This document shows, in pieces, positions 44,201 through 59,200 of a stretch of 64,000 nucleotides of DNA (positions are counted from its first letter, which is position 1; each line of letters starts with the position of its first letter). Made by a program: the position numbers and the translations under genes. The stretch is from Phorcus lineatus. Its lineage: Eukaryota; Mollusca; Gastropoda; Trochida; Trochidae. Below the pieces are notes generated by a model. That model saw only the letters and a program-made list of their open reading frames with translations, did not search any database and had not been told where the DNA came from. Location of the stretch: assembly GCA_921293015.1 (NCBI GenBank), contig OV121081.1:78323022-78387021 (forward strand), given 5' to 3'.

Positions 44201-47200
44201 AGCTTCCACTCAGATGTGAAGTAAATGTTTGAAAAAGTAGCTCTAAAGTCCAAAGGTTCGGGTTATTCTTTTTGGAGAGACAAAATAGTGTTTCAGACAC
44301 TACTTAACATCCATCTCAACCAATGACTGAAGTTATACAATGGTAACAACTGATGTTGTTACTACACAGACAAAACATCTTGGTCTCAAATGTCTTTTAA
44401 TTGGCCTCTAATATTCAAATATGTATATTACGATAGAGGAAAAAGACCAAGTTCACCATATAATTTCAATATGTCTTGACAAAAATGCACTAATTCCAAT
44501 GAAAAAGGAATGTTTGTGAATAGTTAACCAACTTATCTTATCAACACATGGAGTTGATACCTTCACATACAGATGTCCATTGTTGATTCCCGTTTAATGT
44601 TCAAAATTGCAAATATTAGATAGATAATTGAAGTGATGAATGTCTATGAGAGTGCCTTATTTGTTTGTTATTTTCCCTAAATTTTCTTTTATCAGTTTTG
44701 TGTAAATCATTAATTTTTTTTAAGATTTGCACTTGGTTCTCTAGTTATAATTATCAAGATAAAATGTAATAATAACAACTCCCTATATTCTGTAACCCAG
44801 TGTACATTGGACATTTGTTTTGTGCTCTTGGCACCTGGCAGATACAGTGCAGTTGAAGTGATGTTCTAGCTATGCTCATATCACGAACATCAAGCAAGAC
44901 ATCTTTTTAACTCCAGCCTGATGAGCAGAGACTCTCCCACCTGAGCTATGTCTCCAGCACATGCATCACATGCATGATCTATCCATGTACAATGTATCAT
45001 TACATAGATTTTCTAGAACTTTTGACTTTGAGCAATTTACTTCTTTCTCGGACGTATCAATTATAAGATATTTAACACGAAAATTGAAATTTTCAAGTAA
45101 AAATCAGATGTCTTATAACATTTCTAAATAAGAAAATCATAATATTAAGCTGTGCTATGTCAGGTAATTGAATTAAAGAGATTGGGCTTGGTAAGCTTTA
45201 TAGTGCTCTTATAGATATCACCTTTAAGCTGTGTATTTCCTCCCCTCCATATCTTTTTACCTCTCTGTACTCGCTAGATTGAGAATCTGAAACATTAACT
45301 TACCCTGCTTTGCTATACCTTTCCAATCTGGGTTTCCTCAGGTCATGGGAAAATTATCTGGTGTAAAATCATTCAACAAGCAATGTTTTGGCTCTATTGC
45401 CTTTCCTGAGCCCTATATGTAGAATTGTTAATGGATTTTTTTTCCTCTTGAAATGAATGTTTTTATCATCAGAATTAAGAGTCTTTCTGTTGGTTTCTGG
45501 AAATGGAACATGTATTTGAAAAATAAACTTTAAAGCTCAATACTCTAGTTATCAAAAACATTTAAATTATACATTTTACTATTCAAAGACTAAGCAAGGT
45601 TCAAAGATGTGCCAACCATATTCCAAAGGTCATTTACAATCTTGTAAAACAGTACTATGAGTCAAACTGTCAAGATGTCCAAGTTTATGCAGTCATACAG
45701 TTTATTCATCACAGCAATAAGTAAGATATCTTTCAAACATTTAAAGACAGATAAAAGCTAAAATTCCATTACTTTTTATTATTGTAAAAAAGACCCTTTA
45801 TATACTTTAATGACAATCCATGCTTTACATAACTCTATTGTGGATGAATGAAAATTTTTGCAACATCTTCAGAAACCAATTCAGAAAGGGGTGTTCAAAT
45901 CCTTTTCAAATATAAACAAAAAGCCATAATTGATGTTTTGTCAACAGTCCACGTGGTGGCTGAGATCTAGTGCCTTGGTGAAGCAAGTTTATCATCAGAC
46001 TTGAGTCGGTGGGTGAAACATGAGCTCTGCTTATCGACTGTGTGTAAAAAGAAGAGATACATAGGAAATGCCATTGTGAATAGACGGAAGAAGATCCACA
46101 ACTATGGCCTGGATTTGTGCCAAACTCAGAAAACATTCTTTCATAGCCCGCTGATTATTTCACATTTGTTACAGATCACATGACCCTGACTGATAAACTT
46201 CACGTACACTTGTGAATCAAGTCTTGAAGCACCACCATATTCCCTCACAAAAATAGATTTCTTCATCCTTAAAATATCTCACAAACATCTATGAATTAAC
46301 TTAGCAATTGATACAAAATCATATTTAAGACCCTGACTGATATACTTCATGGACACTTATGAGTCAAGTCTTGAAGCGCCAAGGTCCCCAAACATAAATA
46401 GATAACAGTTCTCTTCATAGAATATCTGGTATACATCCATGAATTAATTTGGTACATGGTGACGATTCTTTCAGATTTAATACAGATCCCATATATGGCC
46501 TTGACTGATCCCAAATACTTCATGTTCACTTAATATCTCACAAGTATCTATGAATAAACTTAGGAAAATGGTGATGACTATCTTGACATATTAGGGATCC
46601 CATGTAGGACTCTTGTTGATATATATCATGTTCATTCATGTGAGGTCTTGAAGCACCAGCATAGTCCACCCCCTCCTACAAACACACTACTGGATACCTA
46701 ACTTCCATCTAGGTGAAATGCTGATTTTTTTATATTCATGATTTAACCTCGGCACAATGGTGATAATTATTTCAAATTCATTCCAGATGACATATATGAC
46801 GCTGACTGATTACTTCATGGACAATTGTGAATCAAATCTTGAAATGCCACCACAGTTCCCTCCTTCAAATTGATTTCTTCCTGCTGAGAAGATCTCACAA
46901 ACACCTATGAATTTACCTGGCAACAAAATGGTTATTGTTTTTTTCAAATCTAATACAGATCATATAAATATGAACCTGACATTTATACATAATCTTCACT
47001 TCTGAAAAAGGTCTTGTAACACTACAAAGGTTCCCTCACCCAAATAGATTTCTTCTTCCATAACTTTCACATTCATCTCTGAATTAATTTGTTAAAATGA
47101 TGATTATTATATATTTATGAATTAACTTGGCAAAATGGTGATGATTATCATCAATTTATAACAGACCACATGCATGACCCTGACTGATATACTTCATGGA

Positions 47201-50200
47201 CACTGTGAATCAAGTCTTGAAGCACCATCTTGGTCCCCTCCCCAGAATAGATTTCTCCTTCCATGAATATCTCACATGCATCTATGAATTAACTTGGCAA
47301 AATGAGTTCCTATTCACAGTGCCGCCAGGAAATCAATCACAGTTGGGGAAATTCTTTTGAGCTGAGTTCTTTTAAATCGGTGCATTAAGTTGATATGACC
47401 ATGATTACTTTGACTAAATATAGAATTTACTATGTCTGGTAGGATTTACATGGAAACCTTCCTACAAATAGATGTTCCAATCCAAAAATAAATGCCCTTA
47501 TATGACAAATTTACATTTGGAAATAGAGTGAGTGAGTGAGTTATTGTTTAGAGCGGCCTGGGGAATAATTCAGCCATTAGTAGCAATTGGAAATAGAAGA
47601 TAAAGAACTATTTCAGATTTTTGTAAGACATTTACAGGATCAAAAAGCGCAAGAGATATAAGTGAAACAAAAGTGACAAAAGTCCAAACCCAAGTAGTAT
47701 CAGGGTCAAAGAAGTTTCTACTCTATTCATAAAGTATTAAAATGCTTTATTCTTTCTGATTTGTTACAAGTGCCCTTGACATCATCGATAATCAACATGA
47801 TTTTACCAATGATAAATATAACATCTAAAAATACTAATATTTGCAAAATTACAAAAACACAAAAACAATTTTTTTAATTGATATATTTCCAAAACTTTAG
47901 TCTAGCATATTTGCCTAAATCATAATTTAATCTCTCACATCCTATTAAATTCATACTTATCGATTAACTTATATTCACTGACATATTTACTCTAATCCTA
48001 TTGCTTACTTATCTAATTAAGAATTTTTTTATTCATTTGCAAATCGAGCGATTTTTTCAATATCGATTTTATTATGTTTAGTGTCTTTTTAGGGATATCA
48101 TCAGTAATCACAGTACAAAATTATTCTACTTCTTACTTTTCCTAATCTAACAGAGTCTTACAACAAAATACAAAATACACCTGCCACATAAAGTCATAGT
48201 GAGTCAAGTGAAATGGTAGGTATTTAGTGCTTGGTTTCTACATTTCAGGTCCATGAGAATCCCCAGAACATAGGGATCAATAAAAGATAATCAATAACTG
48301 TAACACACTGATCCAAGATGTACTCATCATTTAAACGTCTACCAACATCAGCAGCAGCTGTAGAATAACAGCTGAACAGCTTCAGACAGTCCAGGAAGAG
48401 GAACTAACAACTACCAGCTGACTGACGCTACCTGTAACAAGCCCTAGACAATCACAGTTCTGCAACAGCCTTCTCATTTATGATAAATCAATATAAATGA
48501 TTGCCATAAATATACAACAATTCTCATCCCACAGCTGTGTTTCATCAATAAGAAGCGATGAAAATATGTGCAAGTGTATGTGGATGAATACATGGATGGT
48601 ATTAAAGTGATATATCTAACATAAAAGAAGAGACAAATTCATATCTTTTTGATCATAGCTATGATATTTGATTTATATATGGAATTACATTATAGTAATT
48701 TATACAATGATGTTATTTTCACTCTTTTTGAAAATATGTGGTTAGGTGATAAACCATAATGGCCTGTTATTGTTTGAATAATCCACTCCAAATCATAACA
48801 AAAACATCAATAACAGATCTCAACATAAAAAAAGATCTCTACAACAATAAACATATTATAACAAATATGTACCATAACTTACAGTTGATGTGCACTGTGA
48901 CTTAACCATTACATATATACTTTTTCATGGTATTAACCTTTTCAAATAATTCAACTGTCCGAATTTTTCATCTTGACTGAACATTGGGAAAATATTATAT
49001 GATTTTAAATTGAATGATTTTAGGTATATATGGATTTCTGGCATTTACAAAATTTGCTGAGTTAAATGATCAATTTAAAAAAAAAATCCATAGTTAAGTA
49101 ATAGCCATGTGTTGAGATTACATGTATGTCGTAATTCAACCATATATATAATATACCTAGCAAACAGTGATCCATAGCACTTCCATCTTCTGTGACATAA
49201 TGAAACAATAGAACGGGATGTTGATAACAATGAGTGTTACACTCCCTAACTATGTTTTCATTACCAAAAAAAAGTGAAGAAAATAGGTGATCAAATTTTT
49301 TCATTTTTCAAAATCCACTCTTGCGACATCAGATGCTGTTAGACACACTTGCTTTACAATAAAATCAATGTTTATACAGAAAAACCTGCACAGGTTTATA
49401 TTAATATATAAAAACAACTCGGTTAAGATATACAATATCAAGTATTGATCAATCTGTTTCATGCTAACTTGAATGATTTTTAACTATTTCTATTTTGATT
49501 AACAAATAAGATGGGTTTTTCCCCATGTTTTGACATTTCACAATTGTTTACATGTGAATGAAATACAAGTTACTTGACTGACATTAAAACCCAGCAGAAT
49601 GTACACTGTATACAAATATGTTTGACCAGGAATTTCAGAGACCATTTAACCATTCTTAAACACTGAAAACTGAGCAACCATTTGTTGGATTGTTAACCAT
49701 GGCTTATACCAAATTAAATAATAATCAGAAATGAAAATGAGGTTTGAAAAACCATTTTAACTTCATGTTGTAGATTGTCTTGACATAGGCAGTACATAGA
49801 ACGCAATGTGACCACTCTTATGATGTCACAGAAAGCAAAAATACACAAGTTTAAGAATGAAGACTATTTGAATGGAAATAAAAGTTAATTGTACTGAATC
49901 TGCGTCAATTGACATATAAAGATGCTCAGTCATTGCCAAGCAACAAAAGGCTATTCAGAAGAGAGAAGTTGTTTATAACAAAAAGTCTTCGTTCTTCACC
50001 TACCAAACTTCTAGAATGCCAATACAAGAAATCACACAAGGGTTATATACCAAGAGCGATCAAGCACAGAAAAGTGTTCAAAACATTCTAATCTTCATTC
50101 GTTAAGAGCGGTGCCTCTGACATATTTTAGAATACCACATGAAGTAGTAATTCAATAAATTAGTTCAAACCAACAATGACCAAGTTACATCCCCTGCTTT

Positions 50201-53200
50201 GGAGATAGCTTTGACCACAGATCACTATGAATAAAAACCTTCATCATGCCATCTATCTATTTGGAACAGCAAATGAAAACAGGAACCAATTTGACAAATA
50301 CATTCATTATTTATAAAGTCATGGTATGGATCAATTCATCCATTAAAGTAACTAAATTGTTACTGAAAACTGTTGCTTTGCTGTCAACACGAACAGTGAC
50401 TGCATGACATGGCATGACCAAGACAATAAAAACTCACTTGAGTATTTTAACCTCATTTAGTAAGGAGAAATGACTCCAAAATCTTTGAGATTGCTTTGAC
50501 AAACTCTGTTATGCTACCAATTCCACAGTAACCTGTTCAGTAACTTTCCCTGAGCCAATGGCTAAACTCTGGTCAACCAATGATGGTTCCCATACAAGAC
50601 TTTAAACACCCCAATGACTTTAATCTACCTGATAAATTGTCTTTGGCCTGTTATCCACTTTCAGTGCTTACTCACCAAAGGAAATAAATTGGTAGACTTT
50701 GCTTGACCCATTAGTTGACCCACACCCCTAAATCTCAAACTCTCTTTAATTAAAGTGAGCTCTCTCATACTGCTACACATGATGACTAGACCAGCAACGG
50801 TAAGCCATAAAAGCCAATGGAATCTTCATGGTATCTCTGCAAGTCTTCAGGTCTTACAGCTATGGAATATTTCTCTCTCTTTGTGACATGTTCTGCACGA
50901 TTTATTCGAACAAACATTGGCGGTGTTTCAGTCCATCTTATCTTTACACTTTATCTTCAACTTCAGGGTTAACTCTGAACTGTGACAATATTTACTGGAT
51001 AAAGGTGATTGAGGATTCACCCTCAATATAGGAAATCTGTTAACATGCTGACCATATATGTACATTCGTTATGGCATTTGATATGTAACTTTGTTAAGGA
51101 CAACAATGACTACAATGACGGCAAATTAAGTCCTTGTAATGCCTTGAAATAACATTAAATGTTACTTCTTGAAAGATCAACAATTATTGCTTCATAAAAC
51201 ATGAATGTCACTGACCACTATCTCTTCTTGATATAGATAAACGTTTTTGAAACAACACAGAATATAACAATGACGATTTAAGTTTCAGTTTTCTATACCA
51301 ATTTAAACTTCCTTATTGTATTGGGAATTAGTTTTAAACAAAATCTGTTGATCGTGATGTTATGTTATGTTTGTGTAATTGAAATACTTCTTCATTACAT
51401 GTGATTGAGTTTCGTGGCTGTCAGCTGTTCACATATGAAATATTTCATGTCGGTTATGTCAATTCAATACTTGTATTTCATCCTTACCATTTTACATCAA
51501 ACAACAGTCCCTTTAACAAGTCTGTGTATTATTTAAAAGACATTTACACAATCTAGAATTACTTTTATACATTTGAATACACAATAAAATTACATGGTGA
51601 AACCAAAATATTCACATGAAATTAATATTTTTTATCAGATGGTTCGTACATTCAATTTCCAATAACAGCATTGTAAATATTTAATGTTTTGTTTGCAATA
51701 AACAAGTTTAGTTCTCCTTCAGATTATCTGATGCTGCTCACACTACTTATTTTCTCACTTTCGAGTCTGGCAGTGTTCTGCCGTGAACATAAAGCAATGA
51801 GGCTGTACCATTCCAGTCACCATACACTGCTACGCTGCCGGGCTATTGAACATAAAGCAATGAGGCTGTACCATTCCAGTCACCATACACTGCTACGCTG
51901 CCGGGCTAATGAACATAAAGCAATGAGGCTGTACCATTCCAGTCACCATACACTGCTACGCTGCCGGGCTAATGAACATGCAGTCAAGATAAAGGCTCGT
52001 TGAGGTGTCTGTACTGGGTCTCCACAGAGACGAAATAACACTCAAGTTTCGAAGTAACACTTTTCTTGTGACTGTTGCATTTTGGTTTCATTAGAAAGCT
52101 TTCTAGCAATTGCAACACATTTAAGATATATGAATATATTTTATAAATATATCTATATAAATTATCAAATATTCACAGACAAAAATTATCATTCTGTTAA
52201 TTTTTAAATCCAATTAAATTAAAATTACTAACTCCTAACTGTAGTGGCAAGTTTTTCTTCTCATTTAGCTTCTTCTTTCTGATTTAAACGTCTTTTGGAC
52301 ATAACCAAATAGGTTATCTATTGGTTGGACTGTAAAATTCTCTAAATTTTTCTTTACTACCCAAGTTCTAGAATGCTAATCAAAGAACTTAAAAGAAAAA
52401 AGGGTTGATAATTTATAATGAACACTACTGTTGGCTTTCATATAACTGTTTCACATACACTGGACTCAATTCACATCAGATAAAACATCTTCTTTCATAT
52501 AACTGTTTCACATACACTGGACTCAATTCACATCAGATAAAACATCTTCTTTCATAATTCACACAAAAATCTTCTTAGATATGCTCTTGGTGAACGAGAC
52601 ATAAACATCTCGCCTCCTCATGTTTATTACGACAAATGATTGCCACTCATGTGATTTGCTTCTCTTTTCAACAGCACTGTTTGATGGCTTTTGCTTTCCC
52701 TTGATTGTCAGTTGGTTTGCTCTGTCAATATTAAAGTGACAGTGATTGGCATTTGCTGAAGAATGATTGACAGATGATTGTATACAAGCTTAGAGTATGA
52801 AAGAAGATGTATGTAATTTGTTTGTAATGACATGAGACAAATATACTGGTAAATGATATAAATATGAGGTCTATGTAATTCAAAAGAAAATGAATAGCTT
52901 TATTCTTTAGAAATAGGTATTGCATACAATGGCGTAATGTTAAAGAACAAGATTGTAATTTAACTGTAAGTAATGTTGAATGACAACAAAATTCTGTAAA
53001 GTGATATATGGTGGAGGTATTCCACTTTGAAAAATGTGATGTAGCATTGCAAGCAGTGTTCTGCCAATTTAGGTAATACAAGACATGGTGTGAAAGATGA
53101 TGAAGGTCAGTTTGGACACAGGAAGTTTCAAAGTGGGTTGCACCTATTGAAAAGGGGGGTGGGGGGTCACCCTTGGGGTACACCATCCTATCATTGACGA

Positions 53201-56200
53201 TTTAAAGAATTCCTAAAGTGAGGTTGTTGGTTTTGAAGGCCATAACTCCCCTGGATCTGCCACTGTATGTTATTATAAGTACTGGAGAAAAAAGAAATAC
53301 TATAAGAATTACAATGAACTCTTGAGGGACAAAAAGCACTCTGTGCACTTTGGAAAAATTTCAAGCATAACTATCAAAATAAAGTATTGTCTACAAAGGC
53401 TTGGCATGGAAGATTATGTATAAATCTGTAGGTAGTGACAAGAGTCAAAGCAGTTCTGGTAAGTGATATATTTTGAATGTCAATGCAACTTAGAGAAGAA
53501 ATTTGATTTTAACTTCAATCGGGATTTTATGAAATTAAGGTATTGTATATTCTAGTGAACATTGTGTAAAAGATGATCTATGTATGTATTGCCATTCGAA
53601 CAATAAATTCTGGAAACAGATAAAAACTGGAGGTCTTTAAATGCAATACAGAATTTTTTTAAGGATTATCCATCAAAATTAGGTACTGTATAGTATACAA
53701 GATTGTTAAAAGGATATATGTAGTTGTAGTAACACAGGACAAGAAATATGAGTAAGTGATATATATACTGGAAGCCTAGGCAATTTAGAAGGCTTTAATG
53801 TTGTATCAACAGCATTATTCTATTAAAAATTGATTATCTTGTAACATTAATCATTTATAAAAGAAGAAGATGAGTGTAACTAAAGGTGATATAATCAGAT
53901 ACGTAATTGCTGTTTGGTGATTTATAAAATTACGGTCTGTGGTTATCAAGGAGAATAATCTGATGTTAATTTACATGCATACAACACATCTATTGTACAG
54001 TGTTGCCTTAGCTTTGGTGGCCTTGGCTTTAACAAGTTATTTACATATATGTCAACATGCCATAATACATGATCATCATTGAAGATAACTTTATATGGTG
54101 AAATTTTACAAAAGTCCAATAGAACATTTACAATAAATATGTAAGTTGTATCATTCATATCTCAAAGGGAGAAGTTGATAAAAGTTGTGTTTTCAGCAAT
54201 TCAAAAAAGATGATGTGTTCATGAACTATCAATGGGTGTCAATCAAAACCAGATGTTTTGAAAATAATAGCAACTTCATCTTCATCTAAAACCTTTGTTG
54301 ATACTTAACAAGCATTTAAAAACACAAAAACTTCAAAGACTATTGACCTTAATCATTCAATGGACAATTATGCTTGCAAAACTGTCATTATTTCCACTTC
54401 AAGACAACACCAATAGTCAGTCATTTTGGCAATCCGTCCGCCATGTTTGTTTGGGAGGAGTGTCATGACAAATTGTGTTTTACTTTTACTTATCTTAAAA
54501 CATTAAACATTAAACTATATGAATGGATAGAATATCCACATATTTTTAAATGATTTATGATAAGACTGATTGACAATAAAAAAAGGAAGGCCTTCAAACT
54601 TTTAGCGCCAATGAATGGCTTCACTTCTCTTTGCTGTGTTTTTTACCGAGCGTGTGCTCTTATCTATCAAGTTGTCAAATCTAAATAAACCAAAATGTAC
54701 AGAAACAGTAACCCTTAGTAAAATGTTTCAACTGTGATGTGTCATAATCATGTACTAATAATGAATATGAAAAACAGGAATGTCCGCTTGAATTTTGTTT
54801 CCAGAAAAAATACACTGATGAGAACGTTCTTTTAAGTTACTTGACATTATCTTAATCAAAACTTAAGATTCAACTTAAAAACAGAAGTAAAAGGTCCTTG
54901 AGGTCTCAATCTTATTGTAAAAATTCATTAAAAAAGTTTAAAACTTTACCTATCTGTTTTTTGCATTCAGTTAAAATATTCAAATTCAAAGGAATTATCT
55001 TATTGAAGAAGGACAATATCATTTTTAAGAGAAATTAATTCACCATTGGGAGTTTAGCACTAGTCTGAGGTAAGTGTGGATGAATTATATATTTTGGGGA
55101 AAAAACAAAGGACATACCAATTTAAAATTATCTTCTTATTACATTATAAAGACACTTTACTTTGGTAATAAAATAATAAATATTTTGATGTGTCCCTTTT
55201 TAAATTTTATATGCAACTTCCCCTTCATTTGATTAAATGCATGGAAGGGAAGCATAAGGCAAACCCTGATAATCTTCCTTTAGTTGTAAGTCCATATTAA
55301 TTCCATTTGAGCTTTCTTATTTCTATTCAAATACAACTTGATGCAATTGTGTTACTCAATTAAATTAATACTAATCAATTATAATTAATTAAATTAGTTA
55401 ATTGATCTATTATAATGATAAAATAAAAGTCATTATCTCAAATGTCAAAAGGCATAAAAATTTATCAAATCTTACATACCCTGAAAATTGATTTTGTCAA
55501 GAAACAAAATGCCTTCAGTTATGCTATACATTCAAGTATCATTTTCATTTACTGCGCATTTTCTTTTTTAAAAATCTTAAAGTCTTACACAAGTTTACAT
55601 CATGGAAATCAGATGAAACCTTCAGAACAAGGTTTATGGAGAAATCATTTTTACTTTTACAATTATTTTACGACTGTATGGTCCCAATTTAGATCCATTG
55701 AAGAAAAGACGTTGTGGATAGGTAAATAAGTATAATAAACAATTGTTTGTTATTTCTCCTTCCACATTCCAACTTCACCGTTCTGAGACTATCCAAGTTT
55801 CACATTCAAATCCTCTTTGAAACATCGAAAAGAAAACAATTTAAAAGAGATAACTCAATTAAAACTTGACAACATATCCTCAGAGATTCCTCTGATTTGT
55901 GCTAATTTGACTGTTTAAGAACGTTCAAAGTCTGAGAACAAAGTTTGCTTGTATTCTTGTAACTTCAACAGCCTCGCCTCATAATGAACTAGTGTAGACA
56001 TTTCTAAGCATATGCTTTCAGCCCAACATCATACAAAGCTGTTTTAAATTAGTTTTAATTGCTTGTTGCTATTTAGAGTTGGACGGAGCATTCTTCAGCT
56101 CCTTTATTTCTTACTATAACTTCTTTTTACAAATCCATGTTAAGTTGCAGAGTTAAAAGCATTCTATTTATCAGAGACATACATCTTCATGTTAACTTAG

Positions 56201-59200
56201 TTCCATTTGCTGGAGTAGCAGTTGACTGCAGTTATTGATTCATGTCATTTATTACATATTTCAAAACTCATCCTGCAAATCTAATTAGTCATCAATTCAA
56301 AACGCTGGCAGAACTATTTTTATCACAAAAAGAAAGTGTAACTGTTATGTGGTTCTAACAAGGAAACAGTTTTCTCACCTTATCAAATTGCTTTATAGTC
56401 CTATTATCTACCTGTTTGAAACATGAACTGGGTTAATGTACCCAATTAAACTGGAACATTGTAAAACTACCTGGTAGAACAAACAAAAATGTACATGTTT
56501 GAAAACAAGTGTTTGATGTGTATCCATGGTACTTTCTCAATGTTAACTACTGTAGATGTATACACTTTAAAAGATAATCATAAACACCATTCATTAATTA
56601 ATGAAATTAACAGAACAAGTTTTGTCTGTTGCCGTATACTTTTAAGATATCTCCAAAATTCTACACTGGCTAGATTTTAAACCATTTCTTAGACTTCATC
56701 TGATAAAAAAAAACTCCCTCTCGTAGACAAGCAAACTCTCTCTTTTCCTGCAGAGCACTATTAAGACAGTTTTAATTTTAACATTATTCTCATAATGATA
56801 GGAATAGTCCTTTAAAGGTATCTAAAATTACTAAAGAAGATATTTGAAACAAATGGATACGAATAAAAGCATCCCGAATTTCACCACATCATTAATTGTG
56901 AAACAGGTACAACTATATAAAAAGTCTTGAACATTGTTTACCATGACTCAGAAACTTGGAACTCAGATAACCTCTTCGTACTTATGTTTGGAATTATTTT
57001 GACCCAGCTTTGGTAAAAGAAATCTGGCAAATTACCATTTTCTGTCTGACGAATAATGAGTCTAAGCATCATGTACTCTCGTAAAGTCCTGAAAAAACTG
57101 TTTCGCCTTATTGTTTCATCATTCATAAATCCAGGTAATTGTTCTAAACAATGTCAAGGTGTGGTTTTGTTCAAAGATTAGATAAATTTATATATTCAAA
57201 CCTCACTGCAAGGCTTGTAGAAACATATGACAGAGGAGCTACACTTGTTTCTGTGCTTTATGGTATGTTGAAGTTGTTAAAAGGGCAGAAACACTTTAAA
57301 ACCGTCAAATATTTCATGGTGCTTGTTTATAGGCGTGTAAAGATATATAACCTGGAAGAGAGGAAGAATGACAGGATATGATAAAGTGGCTCTGTTGTCA
57401 AGCATCCACTCATTGTTCATCACTTTGGTAAAAATTCTTAAAAACATTATACCCTAGAAATGACAGTGTTGGGGGTCGCTGCTTCCCTATTTGGTAGTAA
57501 GCAATATTGGGATTAAACATCATGTTGATCAATAATTGTTACTGTCACCAGTTACTAAGTTACTAGGATAATTTTAAGTCTAATATTTTGGTATATTGTG
57601 GAAGGTTTTAAAGGTGCTGCCTTCATACCTGACTGTGAACATTACAAGCTTAAATAACTGGAGGCTACTGTTGCTATTATAAAAAAAAAATTAAAAATCA
57701 ATTAAAGATTTTGATTTACAAATTTTCTGAATTCTTAGGAAATATCACCAGAATGTTTTGATTATGGCTCAGGTCATTACTACTCATGTCTGTGGGTGAG
57801 AAGATAGGTTATGTGAATACTTTAATCTCCTGTTCAGATAGCCTCAAGGGCTCCAAACCTCCTGATCCTTTAATAACTCAAGAGGAGCCCTAAAATAGGT
57901 CTGTTTGACTCCTATTATCTGACCAATTCACCTCATGCTCATTTTAGACACACTTTGGGTTATTTCCAGAACCTGAACAGGTTTTAAGATAAAACTGGAT
58001 TAAACATATTTGAATCCCCATTGTTCAAATTTTAGTTTTATAGCAACAAGGAAACTTATAAGTTTGTTCGATTTTTTATATTGTAAATTCTAAGATAAAT
58101 TTACTGACTGAATCTAGCCATAATGAAAATGTTCTTAAGGCAAAAACTTTAAACAAATAAACATGTTTCTTAATGGTTTTGATAGGTCAACCAATTTGGT
58201 ATAATTTAAGGAATGAAGCCTTTCCTTAGAAAAGACATTAACCTTAAAAGGCTGCAACATATCATAAAAACCTTTAATTCATTACAGTAATTTATTTCAA
58301 CAATCTATAATCATTAAAACTTCATACAATTGCCACCTTGTATTGGAATACGGAATTCTCAAATTAAATTGTGATGCTTTCACTCCAAGATCCTTAAGCA
58401 AAAAAAAATATTTTGAATCTTTAAATCAGCATTGCTTCTTAACATTCCTCTTTGTTTTAGCATGCCATCACCATGAATCCAAGATTTCAATTTTCATCCC
58501 AAAATAGAACTCATTTGCTCTCAATTGGCCATTCATATCCATCAACCTGGGAACTAAGCCTTATGAAGAACTCAGCAATCACAATGGAGACATCTTTCAC
58601 TCAATGCTAATGCATTGTACAAGTCACATCTCAGATACAACATATTGTCATCTAATATCTGATAACAAATTTTATCACTTTTATGGCAGTCCAATGCAAA
58701 AAAAAAGAGTTATTTTTGATGATGGCTGTAATTGAAGGCAATGTGGCAACGCATAGATAAGGAGGGCGCAGGGTACTGATTATCTCCCCTGGAATTCTCG
58801 CTGCTCGTAAATGACGAATCTTCCGAGACCAAGGCTCGTAATCTCAGTGACGCCAGTTCCTCAATGCCGATTTTCTTTGATTTTATTGATGACAGGGGTG
58901 GACTAGAGGCAAGGACAGGCCTATTATCAGAGCTGTCTCCTCGATTTTCTGTCTCAACCTAGACAGGCATATCATGAGCTCTAAGTCCACGATCTCCTCT
59001 CCTCTTAAAGACACCCTTCAGGAGTTCGTGCCCTTTCTTTTACTTGCAGGGGTAAAGGTCAGCAGACTAAAAATAGTGTTATAAGTTCACTCTGCAGACT
59101 TATGTTCAGAAGCACCGAGCTGTAATTTCACTTTGCAGACTAAAGATCTGAGAGACATTACTGTAGATTGCGTAGAGTGCAACAAAGATCAGAAACATAA

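Noticed and set aside
49909..50091. 60-codon basic open frame in PDE8 intron 1
   Set aside because: No recognisable motif, no splice signals in phase, ordinary intron composition.
51689..52003. 104-codon + strand open frame
   Set aside because: Kept open only by a 63-bp (multiple of three) triplication; no domain.
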